A DNA stretch of 64,000 nucleotides from Mariniphaga sediminis (GTDB lineage Bacteria > Bacteroidota > Bacteroidia > Bacteroidales > Prolixibacteraceae). A program made the translations under genes and the position numbers. Location: contig NZ_QWET01000013.1 in assembly GCF_003573545.1 (NCBI RefSeq), positions 92,974-156,973 of the forward strand, read 5' to 3'. Under the pieces are notes generated by a model. That model was not told where the DNA came from, did no database searches, and worked only from the letters and a program-made list of their open reading frames with translations. Numbering within the stretch: position 1 is the stretch's first letter; each line of letters begins with the position of its first letter. This document shows positions 37,809 to 47,599 of this stretch, piece after piece.

Positions 37809-38185
37809 GGCTTTTCCGAAAATTGTTTGTTAAAATCAAGACCTTACATACTAAGACAACCTTATGGCTAAAAAGGTTGCTTCTGTTTTCTGCTTTTTTC
37901 AAAACGAGGTTTAATATACGAAAAAAAAACACGTCATATTTTGACAAAAATCATAAACCCATCTTATTTAAAATTAATCTACTTTACACAATCAAAAATG
38001 TGTTGAAAAACAGACATGTTACACAACAATGTCTTCGTTTTTTATCAATCATCTGCTTATTTTTATACACAGATTTTTTAGTGAACTACATCAAAAAGAT
38101 ACTAATTATTTAAAAACAGAATTTATCTGAAGAAAAGTATTTAGTGCAACCAAAATTAATCGATTTTATAACTTAAATTTTTTCT
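37809..38185. other. AT-rich intergenic region upstream of the hydrogenase operon, 377 bp
   Basis: No gene is recognisable here. It holds long A and T runs and should contain the promoter and any redox-responsive operator of hydC-hydB-hydA, but I find no confident Rex- or FNR-type palindrome and no exact TAnnTTTG box near the start. Confidence 0.5.
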
Positions 38186-38653
38186 ATGAATCCCATTGAA
38201 TCTTTGATCAAAGATCTAGCTGATCAACATGGAAGGAAGCGGGAAAGTCTCCTGCCTGTAATGCAGGGGGTAGTCCAGCAGGAAAAGTTCCTCTCGGAAT
38301 ACTCCATGGTCGAAATTGCCCGCGAGATGGACATTCCTGCCGCGGAAGTATTCGGAACGGCTACCTTCTATTCGTTCCTGGAAACAAAACCCGCAGGTAA
38401 ATACATCATACGGGTTTGCAGGACCATTACCTGCGCCATGAAAGGTAAAAACCAACTGCTGTTTGCCATTCAGGACATGTTGAAAATCAAAACCGGGGAA
38501 ACAACACCCGACAAAAGATTTACTCTCCTGGAAACCAACTGCCTGGGCTGGTGCCACAAGGCTCCGGCAATGTTAATAAACGATGAAGTTTATACGGAAG
38601 TTACTCCGGAAAAAGCGAGGGAAATTCTCACCGGTTACATGAAGGACATTTAA
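38186..38653 (+). CDS. hydC: NuoE-like [2Fe-2S] subunit of NAD-linked [FeFe]-hydrogenase (HydC)
   Basis: The 155-residue thioredoxin-like ferredoxin protein binds one [2Fe-2S] through CRTITC and NCLGWC. As HydC/NuoE it relays electrons between the flavin subunit and the hydrogenase subunit. The helical N-terminus (VQQEKFLSEYSMVEIAREM) and TATFYSFLE are typical. It is first of three genes with 11- and 18-bp gaps, in the order hydC-hydB-hydA. Confidence 0.93.
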   Translation: MNPIESLIKDLADQHGRKRESLLPVMQGVVQQEKFLSEYSMVEIAREMDIPAAEVFGTATFYSFLETKPAGKYIIRVCRTITCAMKGKNQLLFAIQDMLKIKTGETTPDKRFTLLETNCLGWCHKAPAMLINDEVYTEVTPEKAREILTGYMKDI

Positions 38654-38664
38654 AACAGGAAACC

Positions 38665-39849
38665 ATGGCATACTCATATCAGTTAAAAAGGGTAGATTTC
38701 ATTTTCAGGAATGAAAACGACTATGAAAAAGTACTTTCAGCTACCATCAAAAAGAAACCTGAAGACATCATAAACGAACTGATTAGTTCAGAACTGAAAG
38801 GTCGCGGGGGAGCAGGGTTTCCCACCGGCCTGAAGTGGAAGTTGACTGCTGAATCGAAAGCGCCTAAAAAGTATGTAATCTGCAATGCTGACGAAGGGGA
38901 ACCGGGGACTTTTAAAGACCGGGAAATTCTTTCAAAAGTACCATATAAAGTACTCACAGCCATGGCCGTTTGTGGCTATGTTACCGGAGCAACAGAAGGA
39001 TTCATCTACCTGCGGGGAGAATATAAATTTCTGGAAGAGGAATTAAAAAAGGTCATTGATGAGTTTCATTATTATTGTAAGGAGATCAACCTCGATTTCA
39101 CCATAAAAATTTTCATGGGCAGCGGCGCTTACATTTGCGGGGAAGAAACCGCCCTGATGGAATCGATGCAGGGACGGCGCGGAGAACCTCGTAATAAACC
39201 GCCGTTTCCAACTCAGGCAGGCTACATGAATATGCCCACTGTGGTAAACAATGTAGAAACGCTGGTGCACGCGTTTACCATTTTTAAGTACGGAGCCAAA
39301 AAATTTTACGATCTGGGAGTTCAGTATTCACGCGGAACCAAACTCTTCTCTGTTTCGGGAGATACGCCCAAACCAGGTATTTACGAACTCGAATTGGGAA
39401 TGAGCCTTCAGGATTTTGTGTACGAATTTGGCGACGGTGATACCAAAGCTGTCCAGGTTGGCGGAGCCTCCGGGTTTCTGGTGCCACGCAAAAAATTCAA
39501 AGATACTGCCATTGGCTACGAAGGCAAACTGGTTGGTATTTCACTCCCCACAGGAGGATCGATGATGCTTTTCAACAGTTCCCGTTCCATGTTTAACGTG
39601 CTCGACAACTACCTCGAGTTTTTCAGGGAAGAATCATGTGGCCAATGTACGCCCTGCCGCGTCGGTTGCCAGCAGCTCTTGCTGGGCATTAAGGCCGTAA
39701 AACGGGGAGAGAAACCTGCCTCATACCTCAACAAGTTACTGAAGCTTACCGAAACCATGCAACTTACCGCAAAATGTGGACTGGGGCAGTCAGTGGCAAA
39801 CTCTTTCTCTTCCATTGTGGAAAACTTCCGGGAGGAGATGATATACTAA
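38665..39849 (+). CDS. hydB: NuoF-like NADH/FMN subunit of [FeFe]-hydrogenase (HydB)
   Basis: The 394-residue flavoprotein subunit has the FMN/NAD site GRGGAGFPTGLKW, CNADEGEPGTFKDRE and GAYICGEETALMESMQGRRG, and the [4Fe-4S] site ESCGQCTPCRVGCQQLL. It exchanges electrons with NAD(H). Unlike the Thermotoga HydB it lacks both an N-terminal [2Fe-2S] domain and a C-terminal ferredoxin pair, so electron-bifurcating capacity cannot be assumed from sequence. Confidence 0.93.
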   Translation: MAYSYQLKRVDFIFRNENDYEKVLSATIKKKPEDIINELISSELKGRGGAGFPTGLKWKLTAESKAPKKYVICNADEGEPGTFKDREILSKVPYKVLTAMAVCGYVTGATEGFIYLRGEYKFLEEELKKVIDEFHYYCKEINLDFTIKIFMGSGAYICGEETALMESMQGRRGEPRNKPPFPTQAGYMNMPTVVNNVETLVHAFTIFKYGAKKFYDLGVQYSRGTKLFSVSGDTPKPGIYELELGMSLQDFVYEFGDGDTKAVQVGGASGFLVPRKKFKDTAIGYEGKLVGISLPTGGSMMLFNSSRSMFNVLDNYLEFFREESCGQCTPCRVGCQQLLLGIKAVKRGEKPASYLNKLLKLTETMQLTAKCGLGQSVANSFSSIVENFREEMIY

Positions 39850-39867
39850 AACCAAAAATCAGAAACA

Positions 39868-41658
39868 ATGGAGAAAAAAATACAAGTTACAATAAATGGT
39901 TTCCCTGTTGATATACAAAAGGGAAAAACCATTCTCGAAGCGGCGGAAGAGGAAGGGATAAAAATTCCTACACTTTGTTACCATAAAGACCTTTGCGTAG
40001 CCGGGAACTGCCGTGTATGCGTAGTGGAGGTGGTAGGCCAGAAACGGCTTTCTGCTGCCTGTGCCACTCCCTGTGAAGAAGGAATGGAAATACTCACTAA
40101 CAGCCTGAAAGTAAGAAACTCACGAAAACATATTATTGAACTGCTGTTGGCCGAGCACAATGCCGACTGCACCAAGTGTTATCGAAACGGTAATTGCGAG
40201 TTGCAGGATTTGGCATCGGAATACAAAATTATGACGCAGGATTTTATCGAACTGGCACCGCTAAAAAACTACACCATCGATATGTTCTCGCCATCTATAA
40301 TGAAAGATGACAGTAAGTGTATCCGTTGTCAGCGTTGCGTGCGCACCTGTGCCGAACTACAGGGGGTAAATGCATTAACGGTGGCCTACAAAGGCGACCG
40401 GATGAAAATAGCGACATTCTTTGAGAAGGCGATGAACGATGTAGTATGCACCAACTGCGGCCAGTGTGTAAACCACTGCCCCACCGGAGCGCTGGTAGAG
40501 AAAAACTACATCGAAGAAGTATGGGAGGCTATTTCTGATCCAACCAAACACGTGGTGGTACAAACTGCGCCAGCCGTTCGTGTAGGATTGGGGGAAGAAA
40601 TGGGAATGAAACCGGGAGAACGTGTGACCGGGAAAATGGCGGCCGCGTTGAAAAGATTGGGTTTCGATTCGGTACTTGATACCGATTTTACGGCTGACCT
40701 CACCATCATAGAAGAAGGCAACGAATTGCTATCCAGACTAAAAAAGGCACTGGTTGATAAGGACAAAAATGTAAAATTGCCTATGGCAACTTCCTGCTCA
40801 CCAGGATGGATAAAATATATTGAGCATCTTTATCCGGAATATCTGGACAACTTATCAACCTGCAAGTCGCCTCAGCAAATGTTCGGCGCGCTGGCAAAAA
40901 CCTATTATGCCAAAGCCCGGAACCTTGATCCGGAGAATATCATTTCGGTTTCCATTATGCCCTGCACTGCCAAAAAATTTGAGGCTCACAGACCTGAAAT
41001 GCATGACAGTGGTTACCGTGATGTGGATTATGTTTTAACTACCCGCGAACTGGCCATACTAATTAAACAGGCCGGGCTTGACTTTGACAAACTGCCACCG
41101 GCAAAATTTGACCGGCTGATGGGCGAATCGACGGGTGCAGGCGTTATTTTCGGAGCAACCGGTGGTGTGATGGAAGCAGCCTTACGTACGGCTTACGAAC
41201 TGGTAACCGGAAGAGAAGTTCCATTTGAAAACCTCAATATTACTTCGGTAAGAGGAATGGAAGGCGTAAGAAAAGCAACCATAAAGATTGAAAAACCACT
41301 CAAAGAATGGGCATTTCTTGATGGCGTGGAATTGAAGTGTGCCGTTGCACATGGATTGGTAAATGCCAAAAAAGTAATGGATGCCATAAAAGCAGGAAAG
41401 GCAGATTTTCATTTTGTCGAGATTATGGCGTGTCCGGGTGGTTGCCTTGGAGGCGGTGGCCAACCCATTCCAACCAATCCCGAAATACGGGGAAAAAGAG
41501 CGGAAGCCATTTATGCAGAAGATGCTGAGCTGCCTATCAGAAAATCACATGAAAACCCGGAGGTTCAAAAATTATATAAAGATTTCCTGAAAGAACCACT
41601 GGGCGAAATCTCACATCATTTGCTGCATACAAAATATACAAAACGCGAGCGTTTTTAG
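39868..41658 (+). CDS. hydA: [FeFe]-hydrogenase catalytic subunit (HydA)
   Basis: This is the catalytic subunit for reversible H2 production. Order of domains: [2Fe-2S] (CYHKDLCVAGNCRVCVVE), His-Cys [4Fe-4S] (HNADCTKCYRNGNC), two [4Fe-4S] (CIRCQRCVRTC and CTNCGQCVNHC), then the H-cluster domain with L1 TSCSPGW, L2 MPCTAKKFE and L3 EIMACPGGCLGGGGQP. A small-subunit-like tail (ending HLLHTKYTKRERF) is fused. The 596-residue length matches NAD-linked trimeric enzymes. Maturases HydE/F/G are not in this window. A strong terminator follows. Confidence 0.95.
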   Translation: MEKKIQVTINGFPVDIQKGKTILEAAEEEGIKIPTLCYHKDLCVAGNCRVCVVEVVGQKRLSAACATPCEEGMEILTNSLKVRNSRKHIIELLLAEHNADCTKCYRNGNCELQDLASEYKIMTQDFIELAPLKNYTIDMFSPSIMKDDSKCIRCQRCVRTCAELQGVNALTVAYKGDRMKIATFFEKAMNDVVCTNCGQCVNHCPTGALVEKNYIEEVWEAISDPTKHVVVQTAPAVRVGLGEEMGMKPGERVTGKMAAALKRLGFDSVLDTDFTADLTIIEEGNELLSRLKKALVDKDKNVKLPMATSCSPGWIKYIEHLYPEYLDNLSTCKSPQQMFGALAKTYYAKARNLDPENIISVSIMPCTAKKFEAHRPEMHDSGYRDVDYVLTTRELAILIKQAGLDFDKLPPAKFDRLMGESTGAGVIFGATGGVMEAALRTAYELVTGREVPFENLNITSVRGMEGVRKATIKIEKPLKEWAFLDGVELKCAVAHGLVNAKKVMDAIKAGKADFHFVEIMACPGGCLGGGGQPIPTNPEIRGKRAEAIYAEDAELPIRKSHENPEVQKLYKDFLKEPLGEISHHLLHTKYTKRERF

Positions 41659-41686
41659 GTTTCATTAAAAAATGTGTTTAAAAAAG

Positions 41687-41716
41687 AATCCGGTAAGCAA
41701 TTTACCGGATTTTTTA
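41687..41716 (+). terminator. Intrinsic terminator of the hydrogenase operon
   Basis: AATCCGGTAA pairs with TTACCGGATT (loop about GCAAT) and is followed by a T run, 28 bp after the hydA stop. Confidence 0.9.
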
Positions 41717-42021
41717 TCCCATATCTAAAGTCAATGTCCCATATTGAAACAGTAAAAAATACCATAAAGACTACAAAATACTGATTTTCAACCAATGGTA
41801 CATTTGGACTAATCTTTGAATAAATGGTATCCAAATTACAGAAGTTCATTACAAAAATATATGGGAAGATAAATGCAAAAAATTACAATTGCGTAATTAA
41901 ACTATCTGGTTTTAAAAAAGGGCATTTAGATTTGGGATTCGGAGTTTCCGGGTCCCATTTTTTTTGTTCGGTTTTTCAATTGCTCTCCAAATGACTATAT
42001 TCGAAAAAAAATTTCACAAGA
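41717..42021. other. Intergenic region, 305 bp, no gene seen
   Basis: AT-rich sequence between the hydrogenase terminator and the esterase gene. No ORF or RNA is recognisable; the esterase promoter should lie near its right end. Confidence 0.5.
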
Positions 42022-42978
42022 ATGAATAAAAAAATCACATTTATTCTCATAGCATTTGTATTTGCAATCCCTTTGAAGGGACAGGTTAAATACCTTCATC
42101 CTTATACGGACGAAGTTGTAATTGAAACACATACCTACATTTCAAAAGAGGGAGAAAGTCTTGATTTTGATATTTATTTGCCCGCAAACGATCCGGATAC
42201 AGATCGGCCCCTGGTGCTGTATGTCCATGGCGGAGGATTCCAGGGCGGACAACGCGACAACGAGCAGATTGTAAATTTTTGCAACAAACTGGCCGGATAT
42301 GGCTATGCAGTAGCTTCCATTTCGTACCGGTTAACCCGAAAAGATCAGCCTGGCGGTTTTGGCTGCAACTGTCCAGTTGCCGAAAAATTTAAAACATTCG
42401 ATGCCGCAGTAGAAGACATTAGCGATGCCACTTTTTACCTGATTCAAAATCATGAACATTTTGGTATTGATCCCTACAAAATAATCCTTGCGGGAAGCAG
42501 TGCCGGTGCTGAAGCGGCTCTCATTGCAGCTTATACGCCGCCGCTTTGCTATGACCTTGAAGCGGGACCGGTTTCTTACGCAGGAGTCATTGGCATGGCT
42601 GGTGCCATTCCTGATACAACTAAAATCTACGATGATTCAGCTATCCCCTCGCTCTTTTTCCACGGCACCGATGACAAGCTGGTACCTTACGCCACAGCCC
42701 CCCACCATTATTGCGAAAAAGGACAGCCGGGTTACCTGGTGTTACACGGTTCTTTTACCCTGGCAAATAAACTGGAAGAACTTGGCGTTCCTTACTGGTT
42801 GCACACAACCTGTGGAGGTGGTCATGAAATGGCCAGCAAACCCTTGACCGCATACTTTGATGAGATTGTGGACTTCTGCTACAATTTTGTGGTGAATAAA
42901 AAAGGCGAATCTCTTCGTACCATTGTAAGAGGAAAAGTCCAAAATCCCGAATATGAACCATTCAATTTCTGTCAATAA
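42022..42978 (+). CDS. Secreted alpha/beta-hydrolase (carboxylesterase-like)
   Basis: The 318-residue exported hydrolase has a signal peptide (ends near IPLKGQ), the oxyanion motif YVHGGGFQGGQ, the nucleophile elbow GSSAGAEAA (Ser near residue 158), a catalytic-acid loop FHGTDDKLVPY and a late His (GGGHEMA). It is of the feruloyl-esterase/carboxylesterase BD-FAE type; the substrate is probably an ester on a polysaccharide, inferred from location outside the cytoplasm only. It overlaps the next gene by one base. Confidence 0.87.
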   Translation: MNKKITFILIAFVFAIPLKGQVKYLHPYTDEVVIETHTYISKEGESLDFDIYLPANDPDTDRPLVLYVHGGGFQGGQRDNEQIVNFCNKLAGYGYAVASISYRLTRKDQPGGFGCNCPVAEKFKTFDAAVEDISDATFYLIQNHEHFGIDPYKIILAGSSAGAEAALIAAYTPPLCYDLEAGPVSYAGVIGMAGAIPDTTKIYDDSAIPSLFFHGTDDKLVPYATAPHHYCEKGQPGYLVLHGSFTLANKLEELGVPYWLHTTCGGGHEMASKPLTAYFDEIVDFCYNFVVNKKGESLRTIVRGKVQNPEYEPFNFCQ

Positions 42979-43811
42979 TGAAAAATATAGTTTATATCAT
43001 TTTGCTGTTAATTCCCTCAGCGCTATTTTCGCAACAAATGAATATTGTTTCTTTCAATATCAGGTACAATACGGCCAATGATGGAATCAATGCCTGGCCC
43101 AACCGTATTGAAATGGCTACCGGGCTACTCCGGTTTTACGAGGCTGATATTTTTGGTTTGCAGGAAGCGTTGCACGGCCAGATATTGGATGTCCAAAATG
43201 AACTTCCCGAATACGAATGGTTTGGTGTGGGCCGTGAAGACGGAAAAACCGGAGGTGAGTTCACTCCCATTTTCTATAAAAAATCGAAATTTATTCTATT
43301 AAAGCAGGGAAACTTCTGGCTCTCGGAAACACCGGAAAAGCCAAGCAAAGGATGGGACGCGGCTCTTAACCGCATTGCTACTTGGGGTCATTTCCAGTCG
43401 AAAGTGACCGGAAAACAATTTTTGGTTTTTAACACCCACTTTGATCACAGGGGGGTTGAAGCCCGGAAAAATTCGGCGATCCTTATCCGGGAAAAAATAG
43501 AAGAGATGACTTACAACAAAAATCTACCGGTGATTTTAACAGGAGACCTGAACCTGACGCCTGATCAGGAACCGATTTCCCTGTTAAAAAAATACCTGAG
43601 AGACAGTCGCGAGGTTTCAGAGAACCCTCCATTCGGACCAGTTGGGACATTCTCTGGATTTAAGCTGGACGCCGATCTTACCGGACGTATCGACTATATT
43701 TTTGTGCAGGGAGGAATAAAAGTGTTAAAATACGCTGCGTTATCCAACTTTAATGACCACCGGTTTCCTTCAGATCACCTGCCCGTCTTTGTTAAGGTTC
43801 AATTGAAATAA
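42978..43811 (+). CDS. Secreted endonuclease/exonuclease/phosphatase (EEP) family protein
   Basis: The 277-residue EEP fold protein has a signal peptide (ALFSQQ), FNIRYNTANDGINAW, the metal Glu in IFGLQEA, FNTHFDHRG, VILTGDLNL and the C-terminal SDHLPVFV. Members hydrolyse phosphodiester or phosphomonoester bonds (DNA, sphingomyelin, sugar phosphates), and secreted Bacteroidota versions are usually of unknown substrate. It is translationally coupled to the esterase (TAATG). Confidence 0.9.
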   Translation: MKNIVYIILLLIPSALFSQQMNIVSFNIRYNTANDGINAWPNRIEMATGLLRFYEADIFGLQEALHGQILDVQNELPEYEWFGVGREDGKTGGEFTPIFYKKSKFILLKQGNFWLSETPEKPSKGWDAALNRIATWGHFQSKVTGKQFLVFNTHFDHRGVEARKNSAILIREKIEEMTYNKNLPVILTGDLNLTPDQEPISLLKKYLRDSREVSENPPFGPVGTFSGFKLDADLTGRIDYIFVQGGIKVLKYAALSNFNDHRFPSDHLPVFVKVQLK

Positions 43812-43862
43812 CATTTCTGTTCGGATAGAACGGTTTTCCATTCGTTTTCTTTCATTCCCTGA

Positions 43863-44078
43863 AAAGCTTTCGAACGGGTTCAATTCATTGCGACAAAATG
43901 TTTTGTTGCTGCCATCACCATTGGCTCTGTTTCACAACTCAGGGTAGTTATAGGATTTGTTGACATTGCATTTGCCCTGATGGCCTTTCCAACAGTAATT
44001 TCGGCATTGCTTCTTTCCCCGCATGTAAAAAGGGCCTCCCGGAAGTATTTCGCAGGTCTGAAAAAGGGACATTTCTAA
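43863..44078 (+). pseudogene. C-terminal remnant of an alanine/glycine:cation symporter (AGCS family)
   Basis: A 71-codon open stretch directly after a TGA has no start codon at its head but reads as the last two membrane helices of an AGCS (amino acid carrier) protein. It includes TIGSVSQLRVVIGFVDIAFA and LMAFPTVISALLLSPHVKR, and ends in a basic tail at the TAA. The rest of the gene, about 400 residues, is absent. It sits in an otherwise non-coding 415-bp gap before serA, so this is a deletion scar. Confidence 0.7.
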
Positions 44079-44226
44079 TATTGCCGGACAGCCTTAATGT
44101 TAATTTCATATTGAAAACTTAACCCAATTAAGCCCTAGTATCCTCAGATAATTTAGTGATATTTGTCATTCATTTTGAGTCTGAACAAAATTCAGAATTA
44201 AATCATATAATAAAAGAACAAACCAA

Positions 44227-45399
44227 ATGTTTAAAATTCAAACGTTAAATAAAATCGATCCCGATGGGTTGGGGCTTTTTCCATTAGACAAGTATGAAAT
44301 AGCCAGCGAAATCCCGAATCCGGATGCTGTTGTCCTTCGTAGTTTTAATATGCACGAGATGGAATTGCCCGAGTCGTTAAAGGCGGTTGCACGTGCCGGC
44401 GCGGGAGTTAACAACATTCCTATTGACAAATGCACAGAAAAGGGTGTTGTAGTATTCAATACTCCGGGGGCCAACGCCAATGGGGTGAAAGAATTGGTTA
44501 TTGCCGGCCTTCTGCTTGCATCCAGGGGAATTGCCGAAGGAATTTCCTGGGCTAAAACACTGGTTGGCAAAGGAGAGGAAGTTCCTTCCCTCATTGAGCA
44601 GGGTAAGAAGAACTTTGCCGGACAGGAAATCAAAGGAAAAACGCTGGCGGTAATAGGTTTGGGCGCCATCGGGGTGTTGGTTGCCAATGCAGCGCACACA
44701 CTGGGTATGAAAGTTATCGGTTACGATCCCTACATGTCTGTAAAGCAGGCATTGCAACTGAGCAACCAGGTAAAGTGGGTAAAAGGGATCCAGTCACTTC
44801 TCAGCCAGGCCGACTATGTTACGTTGAATATTCCGCTCACTCCGGAAACAAAGGGATATATCAACAAAGAAAAGTTCGGGATGATGAAAAAAAATGTAAG
44901 AATCCTGAATTTTGCCCGCGGAGGACTGGTTGACATTAACGATTTGAAAGAAGCTATTGCATCAGGAAAAGTGGCATCCTATGTAACCGATTTTCCCAAT
45001 GAAGAGACCCTAAAAATGGATAAAGTAATTGCCATTCCACACTTGGGGGCTTCCACAAGCGAATCTGAAACGAACTGTGCCATCATGGCGGTAAACCAGG
45101 TAAAAGATTTTCTGGAAGACGGGAATATCAAAAACTCAGTTAACTTTCCTGAGGCTCAAATGGAACGGAACGGAGGAGCCAGAATTATTATTGCAAACCA
45201 GAACATTCCCAACATGGTAAGCCAGATTTCCAGTGTCCTGGCTTCAGAGGGCCTGAATATCGACAATATGCTGAACAAAAAGCACGAAAATATTGCCTAC
45301 AACATCATTGACGTAACCCGACCGGAAATTGATGAGGGAATAAAAGCCAAATTGAAGGCCATTGAAGGAGTCTTTATGGTTCGGGTTATTCAGAATTAA
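44227..45399 (+). CDS. serA: D-3-phosphoglycerate dehydrogenase
   Basis: SerA oxidises 3-phosphoglycerate with NAD as the first step of serine synthesis. The 390-residue protein has the NAD-binding LAVIGLGAIGVLVANAA, the catalytic Arg in FARGGLVD, the Glu in the FPNEET region and the catalytic His in IPHLGASTSE. One ACT domain at the C-terminus (ASEGLNIDNMLNKKHE) suggests serine feedback. This is the compact form without the intervening ASB domain. serC is not adjacent. Confidence 0.95.
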   Translation: MFKIQTLNKIDPDGLGLFPLDKYEIASEIPNPDAVVLRSFNMHEMELPESLKAVARAGAGVNNIPIDKCTEKGVVVFNTPGANANGVKELVIAGLLLASRGIAEGISWAKTLVGKGEEVPSLIEQGKKNFAGQEIKGKTLAVIGLGAIGVLVANAAHTLGMKVIGYDPYMSVKQALQLSNQVKWVKGIQSLLSQADYVTLNIPLTPETKGYINKEKFGMMKKNVRILNFARGGLVDINDLKEAIASGKVASYVTDFPNEETLKMDKVIAIPHLGASTSESETNCAIMAVNQVKDFLEDGNIKNSVNFPEAQMERNGGARIIIANQNIPNMVSQISSVLASEGLNIDNMLNKKHENIAYNIIDVTRPEIDEGIKAKLKAIEGVFMVRVIQN

Positions 45400-45442
45400 A
45401 CCGTTTAAAACAGGAGGAAGCCACAGGGTTCCTCTTTTCTGT

Positions 45443-45450
45443 TATCTTTG
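45443..45450 (+). promoter_or_regulatory. Candidate -7 box (TATCTTTG) of transketolase
   Basis: An exact TAnnTTTG match lies 42 bp before the start, giving a leader of about 35 nt. No clear -33 box. Confidence 0.45.
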
Positions 45451-45492
45451 GTTTTCCACTGTAAAACTATTACATAAATTGAATAAATTCAT

Positions 45493-47529
45493 ATGATAAT
45501 GAGCAAACAAATTGAAACTAAAGCAGCAAATAACATTCGTATTCTTTCTGCCGCCATGGTGGAAAAAGCAAAATCGGGGCACCCCGGTGGGGCTATGGGT
45601 GGAGCAGATTTTATCCATATCCTTTATAGTGAATTCTTAAACTACGATCCTTCCGATACAAGCTGGGCTAACCGTGACCGGTTCTTTCTCGATCCGGGAC
45701 ACATGTCGCCCATGCTCTATTCTGTACTGTCTCTGGCAGGCTATTACAACATGGATGACCTGAAAAATTTCAGGCAGTGGGGCAGCGTAACACCTGGTCA
45801 CCCGGAACTTGATGTGGCTCGTGGCGTTGAAAATACTTCGGGCCCGCTTGGTCAGGGACATACCATGGCAGTAGGTGCTGCTATTGCAGAACGTTTTCTG
45901 ACTGCTCGTTTTGGCGATTGGATGTCGCACAAAATTTACGCTTTTATTTCTGACGGAGGAATCCAGGAAGAGGTATCGCAGGGTGCAGGCCGCATTGCCG
46001 GTTACCTGGGATTAGGCAACCTAATCATGTTTTACGATTCCAACGACATCCAGCTTTCTTCTCCTACTACCGATGTTACAATAGAAGATACGGCCAAAAA
46101 ATACGAAGCCTGGGGCTGGAATGTACTCAGTATTGAAGGAAACAATCCGGACCAGATAAGAGACGCGCTGAAAAAAGCAAACGCCGAAACCGAAAAGCCC
46201 ACCCTCATTATCGGGAAAACCATTATGGGTAAAGGCGCCCTTACCGAATCCGGTGAAAACTTTGAACGGCAAACATCTACGCACGGTATGCCACTGTCCG
46301 ATGCAGGCGCTTCTTTTGAAAAAACAATACAAAACCTGGGCGGCGATCCTGAGAATCCTTTCCAGATTTTTGAGGACGTTCAGGCATTTTACGATAACCG
46401 GAAAAAAGAACTGATTGCTGCTGCTGCTGCGAAAAAAGCGGAACAGGCTGAATGGCAAAAAGCTAACCCAGAACTGGCGGCCAAGCTAAATTCATTCTTC
46501 TCTGACGCGGCACCGGAATTTGATTTCTCTTCGCTCGAACAAAAAGAAAATATTGCCACCCGCGGGGCATCAGGAAACGTGTTGGGAGCCATGTACAATA
46601 AGGTAGAAAACCTGATTGTGGCATCTGCCGACCTTTCCAATTCAGATAAAACAGACGGCTTTCTGAAAAAAACCACCTCTTTCAAAAATGGGGATTTCAG
46701 TGGCTCATTTCTCCAGGCAGGAGTTAGCGAGCTCACCATGGCCTGTCTGGTTAACGGAATGGCACTGCACGGAGGTGTTATAGCGGTATGCGGAACCTTC
46801 TTCGTTTTTTCTGACTACATGAAGCCAGCTGTCCGTTTGGCTGCGCTAATGGAACTTCCGGTGAAATATGTTTGGACGCATGATGCATTCCGTGTAGGCG
46901 AAGATGGTCCCACCCACCAACCGGTAGAACAGGAAGCGCAAATCAGGCTCATGGAGAAACTGAAAAACCATAACGGTGAAAACAGTGTACTGGTGCTTCG
47001 TCCGGCCGACGGTAACGAAACAACGGTAGCCTGGAAAATGGCAATGGAAAATACAGCAACACCAACCGCGCTCATATTATCACGCCAGAATATAGAAAAC
47101 TTACCGACAGAAGGAAATGCTTACGAATCGGCATTACAATCGGAAAAAGGAGCTTACATTGTTGTAAAACCAGCTGAAAAACCCGACGTGGTATTGGTAG
47201 CCAGCGGCTCTGAGGTATCTACCCTGGTAGAAGGTGCAAAACTGCTCACCGAAAAAGAAGGATTGAATGTGCAGGTGGTTTCCGCTCCATCAGAAGGATT
47301 GTTCCGGAATCAGCCGGAAGATTACCAGCAAAAAGTACTTCCTGTTGGAGTTCCGCGTTTTGGACTGACTGCCGGATTGCCGGTAACCCTTGCCGGCCTG
47401 GTAGGTGAAAACGGAAAAATCTGGGGTATGGAGTCATTCGGTTATTCAGCACCCTACAAAGTATTGGATGAAAAACTGGGATTCAACGGCGAGAATGTAT
47501 ACCAGCAGGTGAAAAAAATGTTGAAATAA
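45493..47529 (+). CDS. tkt: Transketolase
   Basis: This ThDP enzyme moves two-carbon ketol units in the pentose phosphate pathway. The full-length 678-residue protein has an N-terminal AKSGHPGGAMGGADF, the ThDP-binding SDGGIQEEVSQGAGRIAGYL with DSNDIQLS, the central Pyr domain VWTHDAFRVGEDGPTHQPVEQ and a C-terminal domain near the end. The start may be the second Met (45499, MSKQIETKAANN), since MIM is ambiguous. It is monocistronic with a strong terminator. Confidence 0.96.
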   Translation: MIMSKQIETKAANNIRILSAAMVEKAKSGHPGGAMGGADFIHILYSEFLNYDPSDTSWANRDRFFLDPGHMSPMLYSVLSLAGYYNMDDLKNFRQWGSVTPGHPELDVARGVENTSGPLGQGHTMAVGAAIAERFLTARFGDWMSHKIYAFISDGGIQEEVSQGAGRIAGYLGLGNLIMFYDSNDIQLSSPTTDVTIEDTAKKYEAWGWNVLSIEGNNPDQIRDALKKANAETEKPTLIIGKTIMGKGALTESGENFERQTSTHGMPLSDAGASFEKTIQNLGGDPENPFQIFEDVQAFYDNRKKELIAAAAAKKAEQAEWQKANPELAAKLNSFFSDAAPEFDFSSLEQKENIATRGASGNVLGAMYNKVENLIVASADLSNSDKTDGFLKKTTSFKNGDFSGSFLQAGVSELTMACLVNGMALHGGVIAVCGTFFVFSDYMKPAVRLAALMELPVKYVWTHDAFRVGEDGPTHQPVEQEAQIRLMEKLKNHNGENSVLVLRPADGNETTVAWKMAMENTATPTALILSRQNIENLPTEGNAYESALQSEKGAYIVVKPAEKPDVVLVASGSEVSTLVEGAKLLTEKEGLNVQVVSAPSEGLFRNQPEDYQQKVLPVGVPRFGLTAGLPVTLAGLVGENGKIWGMESFGYSAPYKVLDEKLGFNGENVYQQVKKMLK

Positions 47530-47599
47530 ATTTTCACGTAACTTTCATTACATAATTATGTTCTCCTTTTTTAGGAGACCCTAATTAAAACATTTTTTG

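Noticed and set aside
37809..38185. Rex or FNR operator before the hydrogenase genes
   Set aside because: TGTTACACAACA and similar motifs are only partly symmetric; no convincing match to either consensus.
43812..43862. Extending the AGCS remnant further upstream
   Set aside because: A TGA at 43860-43862 closes the frame and sequence before it shows no symporter-like helix.
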